Shown: positions 24,934 through 32,996 of the stretch, in pieces
Position numbering within the stretch: position 1 is the first letter of the stretch
How the letters are laid out: the number at the start of each line of letters is the position of its first letter
The notes under the pieces: generated by a model
Told to the model about the DNA's origin: nothing
The model's database searches: none
The model's input: the letters and a program-made list of their open reading frames with translations, nothing else
Translations under genes and position numbers: made by a program
DNA from: Chryseobacterium sp. MYb7
GTDB lineage: Bacteria; Bacteroidota; Bacteroidia; Flavobacteriales; Weeksellaceae
Length of the DNA: 64,000 nt
Reading direction: 5' to 3'
Assembly: GCF_002979455.1 (NCBI RefSeq)
Contig: NZ_PCOU01000022.1
Span: 30,230 to 94,229 of the forward strand

Positions 24934-25365
24934 TAAATTTGAAAATTTGAAAATGAGTTAATTTGAAAATTATTTTAATTTTGAACTTGAAATAATTTTA
25001 GACAGAATTAATAGAATTTCCTTTAAATCAGATAGTAATTTTTCGTTTGGAGATTTCAAATATGGAGACTTTAAGCACAGCAAAAGCCAATATTCTATCT
25101 CATCAGCTTCTTTGGCGGCAATTTTTAATTTATGAATAAAATCTGCCTTACTTTCTGCATTTTGAGCCTCTCTAACATTGGCTCCAATCGAAGTTCCCGA
25201 TTTAAAAATTTGATTTGCCAAAGGAAACTTTTTGTCCTCGTATAAATCTTCTGAAAATTCAATAATATTGAGTGCAAAATCAAAAGTCTTATTTACAATA
25301 ATATTTTCTTTGTCATTTCTCATTTTCAAATTCTCAAATTAACCCATTTTCAAATTAATTATCTT
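24934..25365. mobile_element. four-helix-bundle gene enclosed by inverted repeats (family R1, gene-bearing copy)
   Basis: Arms at 24934-24975 and 25318-25365 are inverted, imperfect copies of AATTTGAAAATG-type units and enclose the gene at 24970-25323. The gene's ATG and stop lie within or beside the arms. The same two arms, without the gene, form the paaJ-paaY spacer at 21199-21290. This is inferred to be a small repeat-bounded element; no transposase is encoded, and direct target repeats were not established. Confidence 0.45.
24970..25323 (-). CDS. four-helix-bundle protein (23S rRNA intervening-sequence protein family)
   Basis: This is a 117-residue protein from ATG at 25323. It matches the four-helix-bundle family (TIGR02436, also called S23 or IVP): KTFDFALNIIEFSEDLYEDK, PLANQIFKSGTSIGANVREA, ESKADFIHKLKIAAKEADEI and YWLLLCL. 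Members occur in rRNA intervening sequences, beside diversity-generating retroelements (Avd) and as solitary genes; they form basic barrels that bind nucleic acid. Here it interrupts the phenylacetate cluster between paaG and paaH and is flanked by inverted repeats. It has no evident role in the pathway. Confidence 0.85.
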   Translation of the reverse strand: MRNDKENIIVNKTFDFALNIIEFSEDLYEDKKFPLANQIFKSGTSIGANVREAQNAESKADFIHKLKIAAKEADEIEYWLLLCLKSPYLKSPNEKLLSDLKEILLILSKIISSSKLK

Positions 25366-26159
25366 CCTTTATAATTAGGTTTTCTTTTCTGTAAAAAGGC
25401 GTTTACTCCTTCTATGAAGTCTTCTGTACCTGCTGCTTCCTGCTGAAGATCTGCTTCCAGATCCAGCTGTTCTTTCAATGTATTGGTATAAGAACCGGCA
25501 AAAGCTTTTTTCGTAAGCTTAAGAGCAGCTGTTGGCATATTTGCCATTCTTTCAAGAATTTCCATAGATTTTGGAACGAACTCTTCTTCAGTGAAAACTT
25601 CAGCTACAAGACCATGATTTTTAGATTCTTCTGCGGATAATTTTTTACCTGTAAATGCTAAATAATTGGCCAATTGTCTACCTAAAAGCTTCGGTAAGAA
25701 GTAAGTTCCTCCTGTATCAGGGATCAAACCGATATTTGAAAATGCCTGAGCAAAATAGGCTTTTTCATTCGCTAAAACAAAGTCAGAGATTAAAGCCAAC
25801 ATCGCTCCAGCTCCTACTGCAGGGCCGTTTACTAATGCAATAACCGGTTTTTTGCAACGGGTAACTTCCAACACTAAAGGGTTATAATAGTCTACCACAA
25901 TTTTTCTGATGATATCATGATCATGGTGTTCTCTGCCTACCACGAAAGCTTCATCCAGATTCTGACCTGAACAAAACGCTCTTCCTCTTCCGGAAATAGC
26001 AACACATCTTACCGTTTCGTCTTCGCTGCATTCTTTAACAAAATCTTTAAGATCTGATAAAGCCGGCTTGGTAAGGGCATTCATGGTTTCAGGTTGATTA
26101 AGATAAGCGATTTTAAGTTTCCCGTCAAAATGCGTTTCAATATCAAGTTGTGTATACAT
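25359..26159 (-). CDS. paaG: 1,2-epoxyphenylacetyl-CoA isomerase PaaG
   Basis: The protein is 266 residues from ATG at 26159; the longer frame reads through an AT-rich spacer. It is a crotonase-fold isomerase: GRGRAFCSGQNLDE (about 57-70) and NGPAVGAGAMLALISDFVLA (about 107-127) form the CoA-binding oxyanion hole, and FSNIGLIPDTGGTYFLPKLLG (about 138-158) carries the catalytic Asp of PaaG. It converts ring-1,2-epoxyphenylacetyl-CoA to oxepin-CoA. It is placed after paaD and before the four-helix-bundle element. Confidence 0.9.
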   Translation of the reverse strand: MYTQLDIETHFDGKLKIAYLNQPETMNALTKPALSDLKDFVKECSEDETVRCVAISGRGRAFCSGQNLDEAFVVGREHHDHDIIRKIVVDYYNPLVLEVTRCKKPVIALVNGPAVGAGAMLALISDFVLANEKAYFAQAFSNIGLIPDTGGTYFLPKLLGRQLANYLAFTGKKLSAEESKNHGLVAEVFTEEEFVPKSMEILERMANMPTAALKLTKKAFAGSYTNTLKEQLDLEADLQQEAAGTEDFIEGVNAFLQKRKPNYKGR

Positions 26160-26301
26160 AGTTTTTATTAATTTATTATTTAACAATGCACTAATTTAAC
26201 AATATAAATCAATGTAACCGTCTAATAATTTAACATTCTAACAATTCCTTCGTTATGCTTTGCATAGCCGTAAAATTTGTTGTGGTTTGGTGAATAACTC
26301 A
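26160..26301. repeat. paaD-paaG spacer with R2-like repeat units
   Basis: The spacer contains several units of the type AACAATGCACTAATTTAAC, AATGTAACCGTCTAATAATT and TAACATTCTAACAATT, which resemble the left arms of the R2 repeats at 19649-19752 and 28686-28797. No gene was seen. Confidence 0.45.
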
Positions 26302-26766
26302 TCAATGACATTTAAAATAATCAAAGGGTTCCAGGCAGTCTAAACACTGATAAGATGCCTTACACAAAGTAGATCCAAATCTGCTGATCTGCTTGGTATG
26401 TTCAGAACCACAACGCGGACATTTTTTCGGTTTCCCAATGTGATGTTCGTCTGCTCCTTTTTCGGGAGGTGTAATTCCGTACACGCGGAGTTTTTCTCTC
26501 GCTTCATCCGTTAACCAGTCTGTTGTCCAAATCGGAAACATCTTGGTTACTACTTTTGCATCCCATCCGTTTTCTTTCATCATTTTGATAATGTCCTCCT
26601 CAATAGTAAACATGGCAGGACAGGCAGAATAAGTAGGTGTAATGACCACTTCGCAGGTATTTTCTCCTGTGACTTGTGCATCTCTTACAATTCCTAACTC
26701 CACGATATCAATGACCGGAATTTCCGGATCGGGAATTGTTCTTAATAAATCTAAAAGCTGATTCAT
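26302..26766 (-). CDS. paaD: phenylacetyl-CoA epoxidase subunit PaaD
   Basis: This is a 154-residue protein. The N-terminal DUF59/MIP18-like domain includes DPEIPVIDIVELGIVRDAQV and the reactive-Cys motif TPTYSACPAM (about 45-54). The C-terminal zinc ribbon has CPRCGSEHTKQISRFGSTLC and QCLDCLEPFDYFKCH, the arrangement that distinguishes PaaD from general SUF-associated relatives. PaaD is needed for assembly of the iron centres of the epoxidase. The neighbouring hydrolase pseudogene separates it from paaC. Confidence 0.93.
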   Translation of the reverse strand: MNQLLDLLRTIPDPEIPVIDIVELGIVRDAQVTGENTCEVVITPTYSACPAMFTIEEDIIKMMKENGWDAKVVTKMFPIWTTDWLTDEAREKLRVYGITPPEKGADEHHIGKPKKCPRCGSEHTKQISRFGSTLCKASYQCLDCLEPFDYFKCH

Positions 26767-26769
26767 ATT

Positions 26770-27578
26770 TTATTTTTTATCAGAATCAAGAATTACTTTC
26801 ATTGCATTCTGATAATCCAAATTATCTGTTATTCCGTTGTGATACTGATCTTTTAATACAATCAGGCTATCCTCTTTTTTAAAGTTATTTTTAAGTTTTA
26901 AAGAGGCATTATAGTTAATAACCTCATCTTTATCACCATGAAAAATAACAACTGGCGATTTAACGGTTTTTAAATATTTACCAGTCTCAAAATTATATTT
27001 CAGTAAAAACTTGGGAAGAAATGAGAATTTCTGGCTCATTTCATCTTCTATACTGTAATAAGGTGCCTGTAAAATCAATAATCTTGCGTGATGCATGGAT
27101 GCTAATTTTGCAGCTAATCCTGATCCTACAGAATATCCTAAAATAATAATTTTGTTTTCCGGATATCTTTTCAATAGCTCTTTGTAAGCACTCTCAACAT
27201 CCGAGAAAATTTGATCTTTACTACTAATTTTATCTTCGCTTTTTCCGTAACCTCTATAGTCAAGTATCAAAGTATATAATTCATACTGCGATATAATTGG
27301 GCTACTTCTCCCCAGCCTTTTATTGATCCTCCATTTCCATGAAGATAAAAGATAACTCCTTTTGGGGTTTGAACTTTAAATAAAACCGAGCTTAAATGCT
27401 TTCCATCCTGTGTTTTGATAGATATTTCTTCAAAATCACCATTAAATTTAAATTTGTAATTCTCCGGTAACTTTTCAGGATAAAAAATAATTTTCTCCTG
27501 ATAGAAATAGATCCCAACACATAGTATCACATATGCTGCAAGAAAAAAAGCCAATATCCCAAGAAGCATCTTCTTCAT
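26770..27578 (-). pseudogene. alpha/beta hydrolase split by a frameshift
   Basis: Two reading frames (27267-27578, N-terminal, 103 residues; 26770-27270, C-terminal, starting at a TTG) together make one alpha/beta hydrolase of the BEM46/YfhR type. The first half has an N-terminal membrane anchor (residues 4-25) and the oxyanion motif YLHGNGGSIKGW, then stops after SMNYIL. The second half starts ILDYRGYGKSED, holds the nucleophile GYSVGSG, and keeps the Asp (HGDKDEVI) and His (YHNGITD). Adding one base near 27272 would restore one frame reading NYxxLILDYRGYGKS. No slippery heptamer is present, so loss of function or a sequencing error is more likely than programmed frameshifting. Confidence 0.75.
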
Positions 27579-27584
27579 AATTTA

Positions 27585-28334
27585 CTACCAGGTACACCCA
27601 GGATATGCTCTCTGCATATACTGAAGTTCACAAAGAATAAATCCGAAATACTCTGTATGATATCCTGTTCTTGATTTTGGCTGCATGAAAGAGTTTTCTG
27701 GATATTCTAAACCGAAATCTGCAAAATCTTTCTTGGTAATGGCAATGAATTCTTCGTAAAGAGCATCTGCATTGGGAGCAATATTCAAAACAACCAGATC
27801 GTCTTCCCCTTCTGTTTTAGCAAAAAGACCTTTTGTATATTCCCAGATATCTCCAATAGCTTTTACCAAACGTTCACGGCTTTCTTCTGTTCCCTGAGTG
27901 AAAATTTTCATCCATGAAGCAGTGTGAGTATAGTGGTATCTTACTTCTTTTAAAGATTTTTGGGCAATAGCAGCAAGCTCTTCGTTCGCAGAATTGGATA
28001 ATGCCTCATACATCAGTTTCTGGTATACAGACAATACATACACTTTCAGAATAGTCTGTGCATAATCTTCATTAGGGAGTTCTACCCAATGCGCATTCAC
28101 GTATTCATGTTCGTATCTTAAAAATGCGATATCATCTTCACTTTTTCCGTTATCAATCACTCTTGAAGCATAAACATAAAAGTTGTTAGCCTGACCTAGT
28201 TCATCCAACGCAATATTTGTCAATGCAATATCTTCCTCTAAGTAAGGACCTTCACCACACCATGCAGACAAACGCTGTCCCATAATGAAACTGTCGTCTG
28301 CTAGTTTTAATAAATAATTATATAATGGGTTCAT
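27585..28334 (-). CDS. paaC: phenylacetyl-CoA epoxidase subunit PaaC
   Basis: The protein is 249 residues from ATG at 28334 (MNPLYNYLLKLADDSFIMG); upstream in-frame codons read through a repeat spacer. It is a ferritin-like four-helix protein, the structural partner of PaaA. Conserved segments include GQRLSAWCGEGPYLEEDIAL, DELGQANNFYVYASRV and EVRYHYTHTASWM, and the end CELQYMQRAYPGCTW is typical. PaaAC forms the core of the epoxidase that makes ring-1,2-epoxyphenylacetyl-CoA. Confidence 0.94.
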   Translation of the reverse strand: MNPLYNYLLKLADDSFIMGQRLSAWCGEGPYLEEDIALTNIALDELGQANNFYVYASRVIDNGKSEDDIAFLRYEHEYVNAHWVELPNEDYAQTILKVYVLSVYQKLMYEALSNSANEELAAIAQKSLKEVRYHYTHTASWMKIFTQGTEESRERLVKAIGDIWEYTKGLFAKTEGEDDLVVLNIAPNADALYEEFIAITKKDFADFGLEYPENSFMQPKSRTGYHTEYFGFILCELQYMQRAYPGCTW

Positions 28335-28403
28335 TGTTTTAGCTTTTGGCTTTTGGCATATAGCTTTTGGCAAATTGCAAGCAGCTAATAGCCATTAGCT
28401 ATT
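28335..28403. repeat. paaB-paaC spacer, family R3 repeat
   Basis: The spacer is built from TTTTGGCTTTTGGC, ATAGCTTTTGGC and inverted AGCTAATAGCCATTAGCT, similar in style to the spacer at 22500-22580. No gene was seen. Confidence 0.5.
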
Positions 28404-28685
28404 TTACATATTTTTTACGTCGTTTGGAATATCGTAGAACGTTGGGTGACGGTAAAGTTTATCATCAGCCGGATCGAAGAATGCTTCTTTATCCACCCCT
28501 TCTGAAGTCACAATATATTTACTTGGAACTACCCAAACAGAAGTTCCTTCTTTTCTTCTTGTATAGACGTCTCTTGCATTCTGCAAAGCCATTTCTGCTG
28601 TTGGCGCCTGTACAACTCCAACGTGTTTATGAGATAATCCCGGTTTAGTTTGAATAAACACTTCCCATATATCTAAATTTGCCAT
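28404..28685 (-). CDS. paaB: phenylacetyl-CoA epoxidase subunit PaaB
   Basis: This 93-residue protein fits PaaB closely: WEVFIQTKPGLSHKHVGVVQ, AEMALQNARDVYTRRKEG, SVWVVPSKYIVTS and FDPADDKLYRHPTFYDIP are the family's conserved blocks. PaaB is a small scaffold that bridges PaaAC heterodimers and helps docking of the reductase PaaE. Length is as expected. Flanking spacers are filled with R2 and R3 repeats. Confidence 0.95.
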   Translation of the reverse strand: MANLDIWEVFIQTKPGLSHKHVGVVQAPTAEMALQNARDVYTRRKEGTSVWVVPSKYIVTSEGVDKEAFFDPADDKLYRHPTFYDIPNDVKNM

Positions 28686-28797
28686 AATTAAAATTAATTT
28701 AACAATGTATCAGTGTACCAGTTTAACAATGAGATGCTTCGACAAGCTCAGCACGACAATGATTGTTACATTTTTACATTGGTATATTGTTACATTA
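28686..28797. repeat. intergenic inverted repeat, family R2, copy 2
   Basis: The paaA-paaB spacer has arms beginning AACAATGTATCAGTGTACCA and, inverted, ATTGTTACATTTTTACATTG. A central insert reads TGCTTCGACAAGCTCAGCAC, a sequence style common in REP-like bacterial spacers. The right arm is shared with 19712-19746. Confidence 0.65.
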
Positions 28798-29736
28798 TTA
28801 TATTACTTCTTTTTGTTGTTTTTCTGCAAAAGCTGCAGCAGCTTCTTTTACCCAAGAATTTTCTCTTTGTGCTTTTCTCTTGGTTTCGATACGCTTTTTG
28901 TTGCAAGGTCCGTTTCCTTTTAAAATTTCCATGAATTCATCCCAAGGAAGTTCTCCGAAATCATAATGCTGTCTTTCCTCATTCCATTTTAAATCTTTAT
29001 CCGGAATGGTTAATCCTAAGAATTCAGCCTGAGAAACTGTAACATCGATAAATCTCTGACGAAGGTTATCATTACTTTCTCTTTTCACTCTGTAGTTCAT
29101 AGAGATTTTAGAGTTTGGCGAGCTGTCATCATTAGGTCCGAACATCATTAGAGCCGGCCACCAGAAACGGTTCAATGAAGCCTGAGCCATTTCTTTCTGT
29201 TGTTTTGTACCACGGCACAATGCCATCAGAATTTCGTAGCCTTGTCTTTGGTGGAAAGATTCTTCTTTACAGATCTTTACCATCGCTCTTGAATAAGGAC
29301 CATAAGAATTCCCCATCAGCATTACCTGGTTCATAATGGCAGCACCATCTACCAACCAACCGATTGCACCGATATCGGCCCAACTTAAGGTAGGATAGTT
29401 GAAAATACTTGAATATTTTGCTTTTCCTTCCAGCATATCGTCATAAGTAGCATCTCTGTCTGCTCTGATGCTTCCGTCTCCTAAAGTTTCAGTGGCAGAA
29501 TAAAGATATAGGCCGTGACCTGCTTCATCCTGAACTTTTGCTAAAAGAGCCATTTTTCTTCTCAATGAAGGCGCTCTGGAAATCCAGTTCGCTTCCGGCA
29601 GCATTCCTACAATCTCGGAATGAGCGTGCTGTGAAATCTGACGAACCAATAATTTTCTGTAATCATCCGGCATTACATCTTTTGGCTCTACTTTATTTTC
29701 TTCGTGAACGTATTGAACAAATTTTTCTAAGTCCAT
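28798..29736 (-). CDS. paaA: phenylacetyl-CoA epoxidase catalytic subunit PaaA
   Basis: This 312-residue diiron protein is the oxygenase subunit of the epoxidase. Conserved parts include [20 protein letters not shown] (an E-x-x-H-type ligand region, about 30-50), [20 protein letters not shown] (second iron ligand region), [14 protein letters not shown] and [18 protein letters not shown] (third ligand region). The end [20 protein letters not shown] is typical of the family. With PaaB, C, D and E it epoxidises phenylacetyl-CoA. Confidence 0.96.
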   Translation of the reverse strand: MDLEKFVQYVHEENKVEPKDVMPDDYRKLLVRQISQHAHSEIVGMLPEANWISRAPSLRRKMALLAKVQDEAGHGLYLYSATETLGDGSIRADRDATYDDMLEGKAKYSSIFNYPTLSWADIGAIGWLVDGAAIMNQVMLMGNSYGPYSRAMVKICKEESFHQRQGYEILMALCRGTKQQKEMAQASLNRFWWPALMMFGPNDDSSPNSKISMNYRVKRESNDNLRQRFIDVTVSQAEFLGLTIPDKDLKWNEERQHYDFGELPWDEFMEILKGNGPCNKKRIETKRKAQRENSWVKEAAAAFAEKQQKEVI

Positions 29737-29744
29737 CTTTTTTG

Positions 29745-29843
29745 AATTTGAAAATTAAATAATTTGAGAGTTTGAGAATTTGGAAATTTTAAACACGATA
29801 ATGGCATTTTCAAATTAGCATATTTTCTCATTTTCAAATTGTC
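29745..29843. repeat. intergenic inverted repeat, family R1, third copy
   Basis: The paaE-paaA spacer has AATTTGAAAAT and TTGAGAGTTTGAGAATTTGG on one side and CATTTTCAAATT and CTCATTTTCAAATT on the other, again facing inward. It is more diverged than the copies at 21199-21290 and 24934-25365 and has no gene inside. Confidence 0.55.
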
Positions 29844-30929
29844 TTACACATCATAATTAAGCATCACCACATTGGTTGTAGGGTGACATTGGCAGGTAAG
29901 AACGAAGCCTCTGGCTACTTCTTCTTCGGTAAGCGCATAGTTTTTCTCCATGAAAACTTCTCCTTCCAGAACCTGCGCCTTACACGTACAGCAAACGCCT
30001 CCTTTACATGCGAAAGGAACCGGAAGCTGATCTTTCAATGCTTTATCTAAGATACTCTCTTTTTTAGAATTAAGGTGGAACGAATATTCATCATCATCAA
30101 TGATTACCGTTACCATACTTTCAATATTGGCAATTGCCTTGAATTCATCACTCATTTCCTCCGTATTTTCTTCATCCGGAGCGGTGAAATATTCAAATAA
30201 AACCTGAATAGCAGGTACTTTTTTATCTTTCTTCAGATAGTCTGCAATCCCCTTAATCATTTCCGAAGGTCCGCAAATGAAATAGGTTGCTTCTTTTACA
30301 TCGATATCTGTATATCTTTCAAACAGTAAATCTAGTTTTTCAGGAGAAATTCTTCCTTCAAAAATTGGATCTTCGTGTTTTTCACGGCTTACTAAATAAA
30401 CCACTTTCAATCTGCCATTAAAAGACTCCACCAATTTATCGATCTCACCTTTTTTCATCACATGATTCATGCTTCTGTTGCTGTAGAACAAATAAGCGTT
30501 TGAATTCGGTTCCTGATAAAGGCTTTCTTTAATATTGGATAAAACAGGGGAAATTCCGCTTCCTGCAGCCAGACCAACGTAAGTTTTTACGTTTGTCGGG
30601 TGATATGAAGTATTGAAACCACCCATTGGAGGCATTACTTCCAGCACTTCATCCATGTGAAGGTGTTCATTGAAATAGCCTGATACTTTTCCGCCTTCAA
30701 GCAATTTCACCAATACTTCCAGCGTATTGCCTTTTTCACTTGGAGCGTTGCAGATAGAGTAAGAACGTCTTTCTTCATTTCCGTTGATCATCATTCGGAA
30801 ATTCAGATACTGCCCTTGTTTGAACCTGAACTTATCTTTCAGTTCTTCAGGGATTTCTACCGCTACATTTACTGCTTCGGAAGTATCTTTCTGAACCTTA
30901 ACTGTTTTAAGTTTATAAAATGAATTCAT
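29844..30929 (-). CDS. paaE: phenylacetyl-CoA epoxidase reductase subunit PaaE
   Basis: This 361-residue electron-transfer subunit has an N-terminal ferredoxin-NADP reductase-type FAD domain (RRSYSICNAPSEKG for flavin binding), an NADPH domain (GLAAGSGISPVLSNI and YFICGPSEMIKG) and a C-terminal plant-type 2Fe-2S ferredoxin with Cys ligands in CKGGVCCTCKAQ and a final CQC. It passes electrons from NADPH to the PaaA diiron site. Its start overlaps the paaK stop by one base (TAATG), showing translational coupling. Confidence 0.95.
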   Translation of the reverse strand: MNSFYKLKTVKVQKDTSEAVNVAVEIPEELKDKFRFKQGQYLNFRMMINGNEERRSYSICNAPSEKGNTLEVLVKLLEGGKVSGYFNEHLHMDEVLEVMPPMGGFNTSYHPTNVKTYVGLAAGSGISPVLSNIKESLYQEPNSNAYLFYSNRSMNHVMKKGEIDKLVESFNGRLKVVYLVSREKHEDPIFEGRISPEKLDLLFERYTDIDVKEATYFICGPSEMIKGIADYLKKDKKVPAIQVLFEYFTAPDEENTEEMSDEFKAIANIESMVTVIIDDDEYSFHLNSKKESILDKALKDQLPVPFACKGGVCCTCKAQVLEGEVFMEKNYALTEEEVARGFVLTCQCHPTTNVVMLNYDV

Positions 30930-32260
30930 TATTTTTTTAGTATTCTATTAATTTTTCCACCTTCGCACTTCGGCAGGCTGTCCTGAGCATGAACTTTTAC
31001 TTTCGTAGTAATTCCTACCCTCTTTTTTATTTCGTTTTCTATATTTTTTCCAAAGTTCCCGACAAAATTAAAATAATCATCGGTATTTGATTCTATTTTC
31101 TGAGATTTTACCAATTCATCGTCTATTTCAACATCAATATCCAAAGCAATACACATCTGTTCTTTCTCTACAGGGGTCAGATAGTAGTTAGGAACCACTC
31201 CCCTTACATAAGAAAAAGCTTCTTCAATCTGGCTTGGGTATACGTTTACTCCTCTTACGATCAGCATATCATCTGCTCTTCCAACGATGGGTTTCATTTT
31301 CACCATGGTTCTTTTGGCATTTTCATCATAATAAAGACTTGTAATATCATTGGTCCAATAACGTAAAAGCGGCATCGCTTTTTTCGTTAAAGTGGTAATC
31401 ACCAATACACCTTCTTCCCCAAAAGGAACCGGCTGCTTGGTAATGGGATCTAAAATTTCAGGATAAAAATGATCTTCCCAGATATAAGCTCCACCCTTCT
31501 CTTCGAAATCTTCCATGGAAACTCCTGGTCCGATAATTTCACTTAAACCATAAATATTGGTTGCATGAACACCTAATTTTTCTTCAATGTGTCCTCTGAT
31601 AATTTCTGTCCATGGCTCTGAACCTAATACTGCATATTTTAGGCTGATGTCCTCTGCAGAAATTCCTCTTTTTGCAAACTCATCCGCAATCGTTAAAGCG
31701 TATGAAGGTGAGCAGCAAATCACTTCCGGTTTAAAATCTACAATCAGGTCTACCTGTCTTGCCGTCATCCCTCCTGAAATAGGAAGAACGCTCATGCCTA
31801 ACATTTCAGCTCCGTAATGCAGTCCTAAACCTCCCGTAAAAATTCCGTAACCATAGGCATTGTGCAACTGCATTCCAGGTCTTGCACCTGCTGCATGTAA
31901 AGATCTTGCCACCACTTCACTGAAAAGATCTACATCTTCTTTGGTATATCCTACCACAGTTGGTTTTCCCGTGGTTCCACTTGAGCAGTGAATACGCTGA
32001 AGCTCACTTTTAGGAACGGTAAATAACCCGAACGGATAGTTATCTCTTAAATCTTGTTTGTAAGTAATAGGAAGTTTAGCGATATCCTCAATCGACCTTA
32101 TATCCTGTGGAGATACTTGCAATTCATCAAATTTCTTTTTATAAAATTCCGACTTCTCTCCCAAATAGCTGATCAGGCTGATCAACCGGTCGGATTGAAG
32201 CTGTCTCAACTGACCCAGCTCCAGATATTCAACTGAAAAATCCATAAAACTAACTAACAT
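30929..32260 (-). CDS. paaK: phenylacetate-CoA ligase
   Basis: This 443-residue adenylate-forming enzyme starts the pathway by making phenylacetyl-CoA from phenylacetate, ATP and CoA. The P-loop motif RIHCSSGTTGKPTVVGYT (about 90-107), YGLSEIIGPGVSMED and the hinge region GRADDMLIVRGVNVYPSQIEE (about 330-350) are the family hallmarks. Two ATG starts are possible, at 32260 or 32245; the later one (MDFSVEYLE) leaves the operator at 32254-32267 untranslated and is favoured slightly. It is the first structural gene after the regulator. Confidence 0.94.
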   Translation of the reverse strand: MLVSFMDFSVEYLELGQLRQLQSDRLISLISYLGEKSEFYKKKFDELQVSPQDIRSIEDIAKLPITYKQDLRDNYPFGLFTVPKSELQRIHCSSGTTGKPTVVGYTKEDVDLFSEVVARSLHAAGARPGMQLHNAYGYGIFTGGLGLHYGAEMLGMSVLPISGGMTARQVDLIVDFKPEVICCSPSYALTIADEFAKRGISAEDISLKYAVLGSEPWTEIIRGHIEEKLGVHATNIYGLSEIIGPGVSMEDFEEKGGAYIWEDHFYPEILDPITKQPVPFGEEGVLVITTLTKKAMPLLRYWTNDITSLYYDENAKRTMVKMKPIVGRADDMLIVRGVNVYPSQIEEAFSYVRGVVPNYYLTPVEKEQMCIALDIDVEIDDELVKSQKIESNTDDYFNFVGNFGKNIENEIKKRVGITTKVKVHAQDSLPKCEGGKINRILKK

Positions 32261-32267
32261 TTGTTAG
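32254..32267. promoter_or_regulatory. palindromic operator at the paaK promoter
   Basis: CTAACATTTGTTAG is a palindrome with six-base arms and a two-base centre. It lies immediately downstream of the paaK -7 box and beside the first start codon, where a TetR-type repressor would block transcription. Confidence 0.55.
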
Positions 32268-32270
32268 GTG

Positions 32271-32300
32271 TAAATTTAAAAAGATTTTGCAAGCTGACAA
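32271..32300 (-). promoter_or_regulatory. promoter of the phenylacetate operon
   Basis: On the minus strand TTTTG with TTG at 32298-32300 is followed after 19 bases by TAAATTTA (32271-32278), one base off the TAnnTTTG consensus. Confidence 0.5.
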
Positions 32301-32306
32301 AATTTT

Positions 32307-32322
32307 TATGACTTTTGTCATA
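32307..32322. promoter_or_regulatory. palindrome upstream of the paaK promoter
   Basis: TATGACTTTTGTCATA has six-base perfect arms around TTTT. It lies just upstream of the -33 element, a position suited to an activator; the protein that binds it is unknown. Confidence 0.4.
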
Positions 32323-32417
32323 TTTTGAATGATTCTAAATAACGAGATAAAAGCTAAAATGCTTTTTTTGTACAAAGTACAAAGTAAAATGTATTAATGA
32401 TTTTCTTTGATAAAGGT

Positions 32418-32996
32418 TTATGAATGTTGGTTTCCCAGCAGGCCAAAAAGAATCTTGTCTCTGATTTCATCCGTAATTTCATCGGTAGAATCACTGCTTC
32501 TTTTGAACCAGAAATAGGAATTATTTAAAGTATGAAGGATAAATCTTGTGGTAAATGATGGCGATTTCAGCTCCCAATTTTCAGCTTTGTAGATCTCGGA
32601 AATCAATTCTTCAACTTCTTGCTGATAGTTTTTTCTTAATTCTACAAACTCAGGAAGTCTTTCTTCAAGATGCTTCCATTCATTGGAATAAATATGAGTA
32701 ACGTCGCGGTTTTTAAGAACAACAGATAAGTGTTTATCCAATAAGAGATTCAGTTTTTCTCTCGGAGCGATATCTGTATTTTTCACTTCCTGAAGTTCAT
32801 CGAAAAACTCCTGAGCAATGCCAAAACAAATCCATTCCAGAATTTCTTCCTTTGAACGGATGTGCGCGTACAATGATGCTGCTTTGATATTGAGTTTCGT
32901 AGCCAGGTCTCTTACAGAACTTCCCATATAACCCTTCTCTTTGAAAAGTTCTACTGCTACGTCTAATATTTTTCTCTGTTTTTCTTTTAGTTCCAT
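32418..32996 (-). CDS. TetR/AcrR-family regulator (PaaR-like)
   Basis: This 192-residue regulator has an N-terminal TetR helix-turn-helix (KILDVAVELFKEKGYMGSSVRDLATKLNIKAASLYAHIRSKE, residues 9-50) and a helical ligand-binding domain. PaaR, the TetR-type repressor of phenylacetate genes in Thermus and other bacteria lacking PaaX, is relieved by phenylacetyl-CoA. The gene directly precedes paaK on the same strand, and a TetR-sized palindrome sits at the paaK promoter, which supports this assignment. A -7-like box TACTTTTG lies just upstream of its start. Confidence 0.85.
   Translation of the reverse strand: MELKEKQRKILDVAVELFKEKGYMGSSVRDLATKLNIKAASLYAHIRSKEEILEWICFGIAQEFFDELQEVKNTDIAPREKLNLLLDKHLSVVLKNRDVTHIYSNEWKHLEERLPEFVELRKNYQQEVEELISEIYKAENWELKSPSFTTRFILHTLNNSYFWFKRSSDSTDEITDEIRDKILFGLLGNQHS

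Noticed and set aside
24934..25365. Diversity-generating retroelement suggested by an Avd-like four-helix-bundle protein.
   Set aside because: No reverse transcriptase gene and no template/variable repeat pair were seen.
27262..27278. Programmed frameshift in the split hydrolase (CTT TGA resembles the RF2 site).
   Set aside because: The RF2-type site shifts +1, but here the second frame is -1 relative to the first, and the +1 frame soon meets a stop. No slippery heptamer is present.
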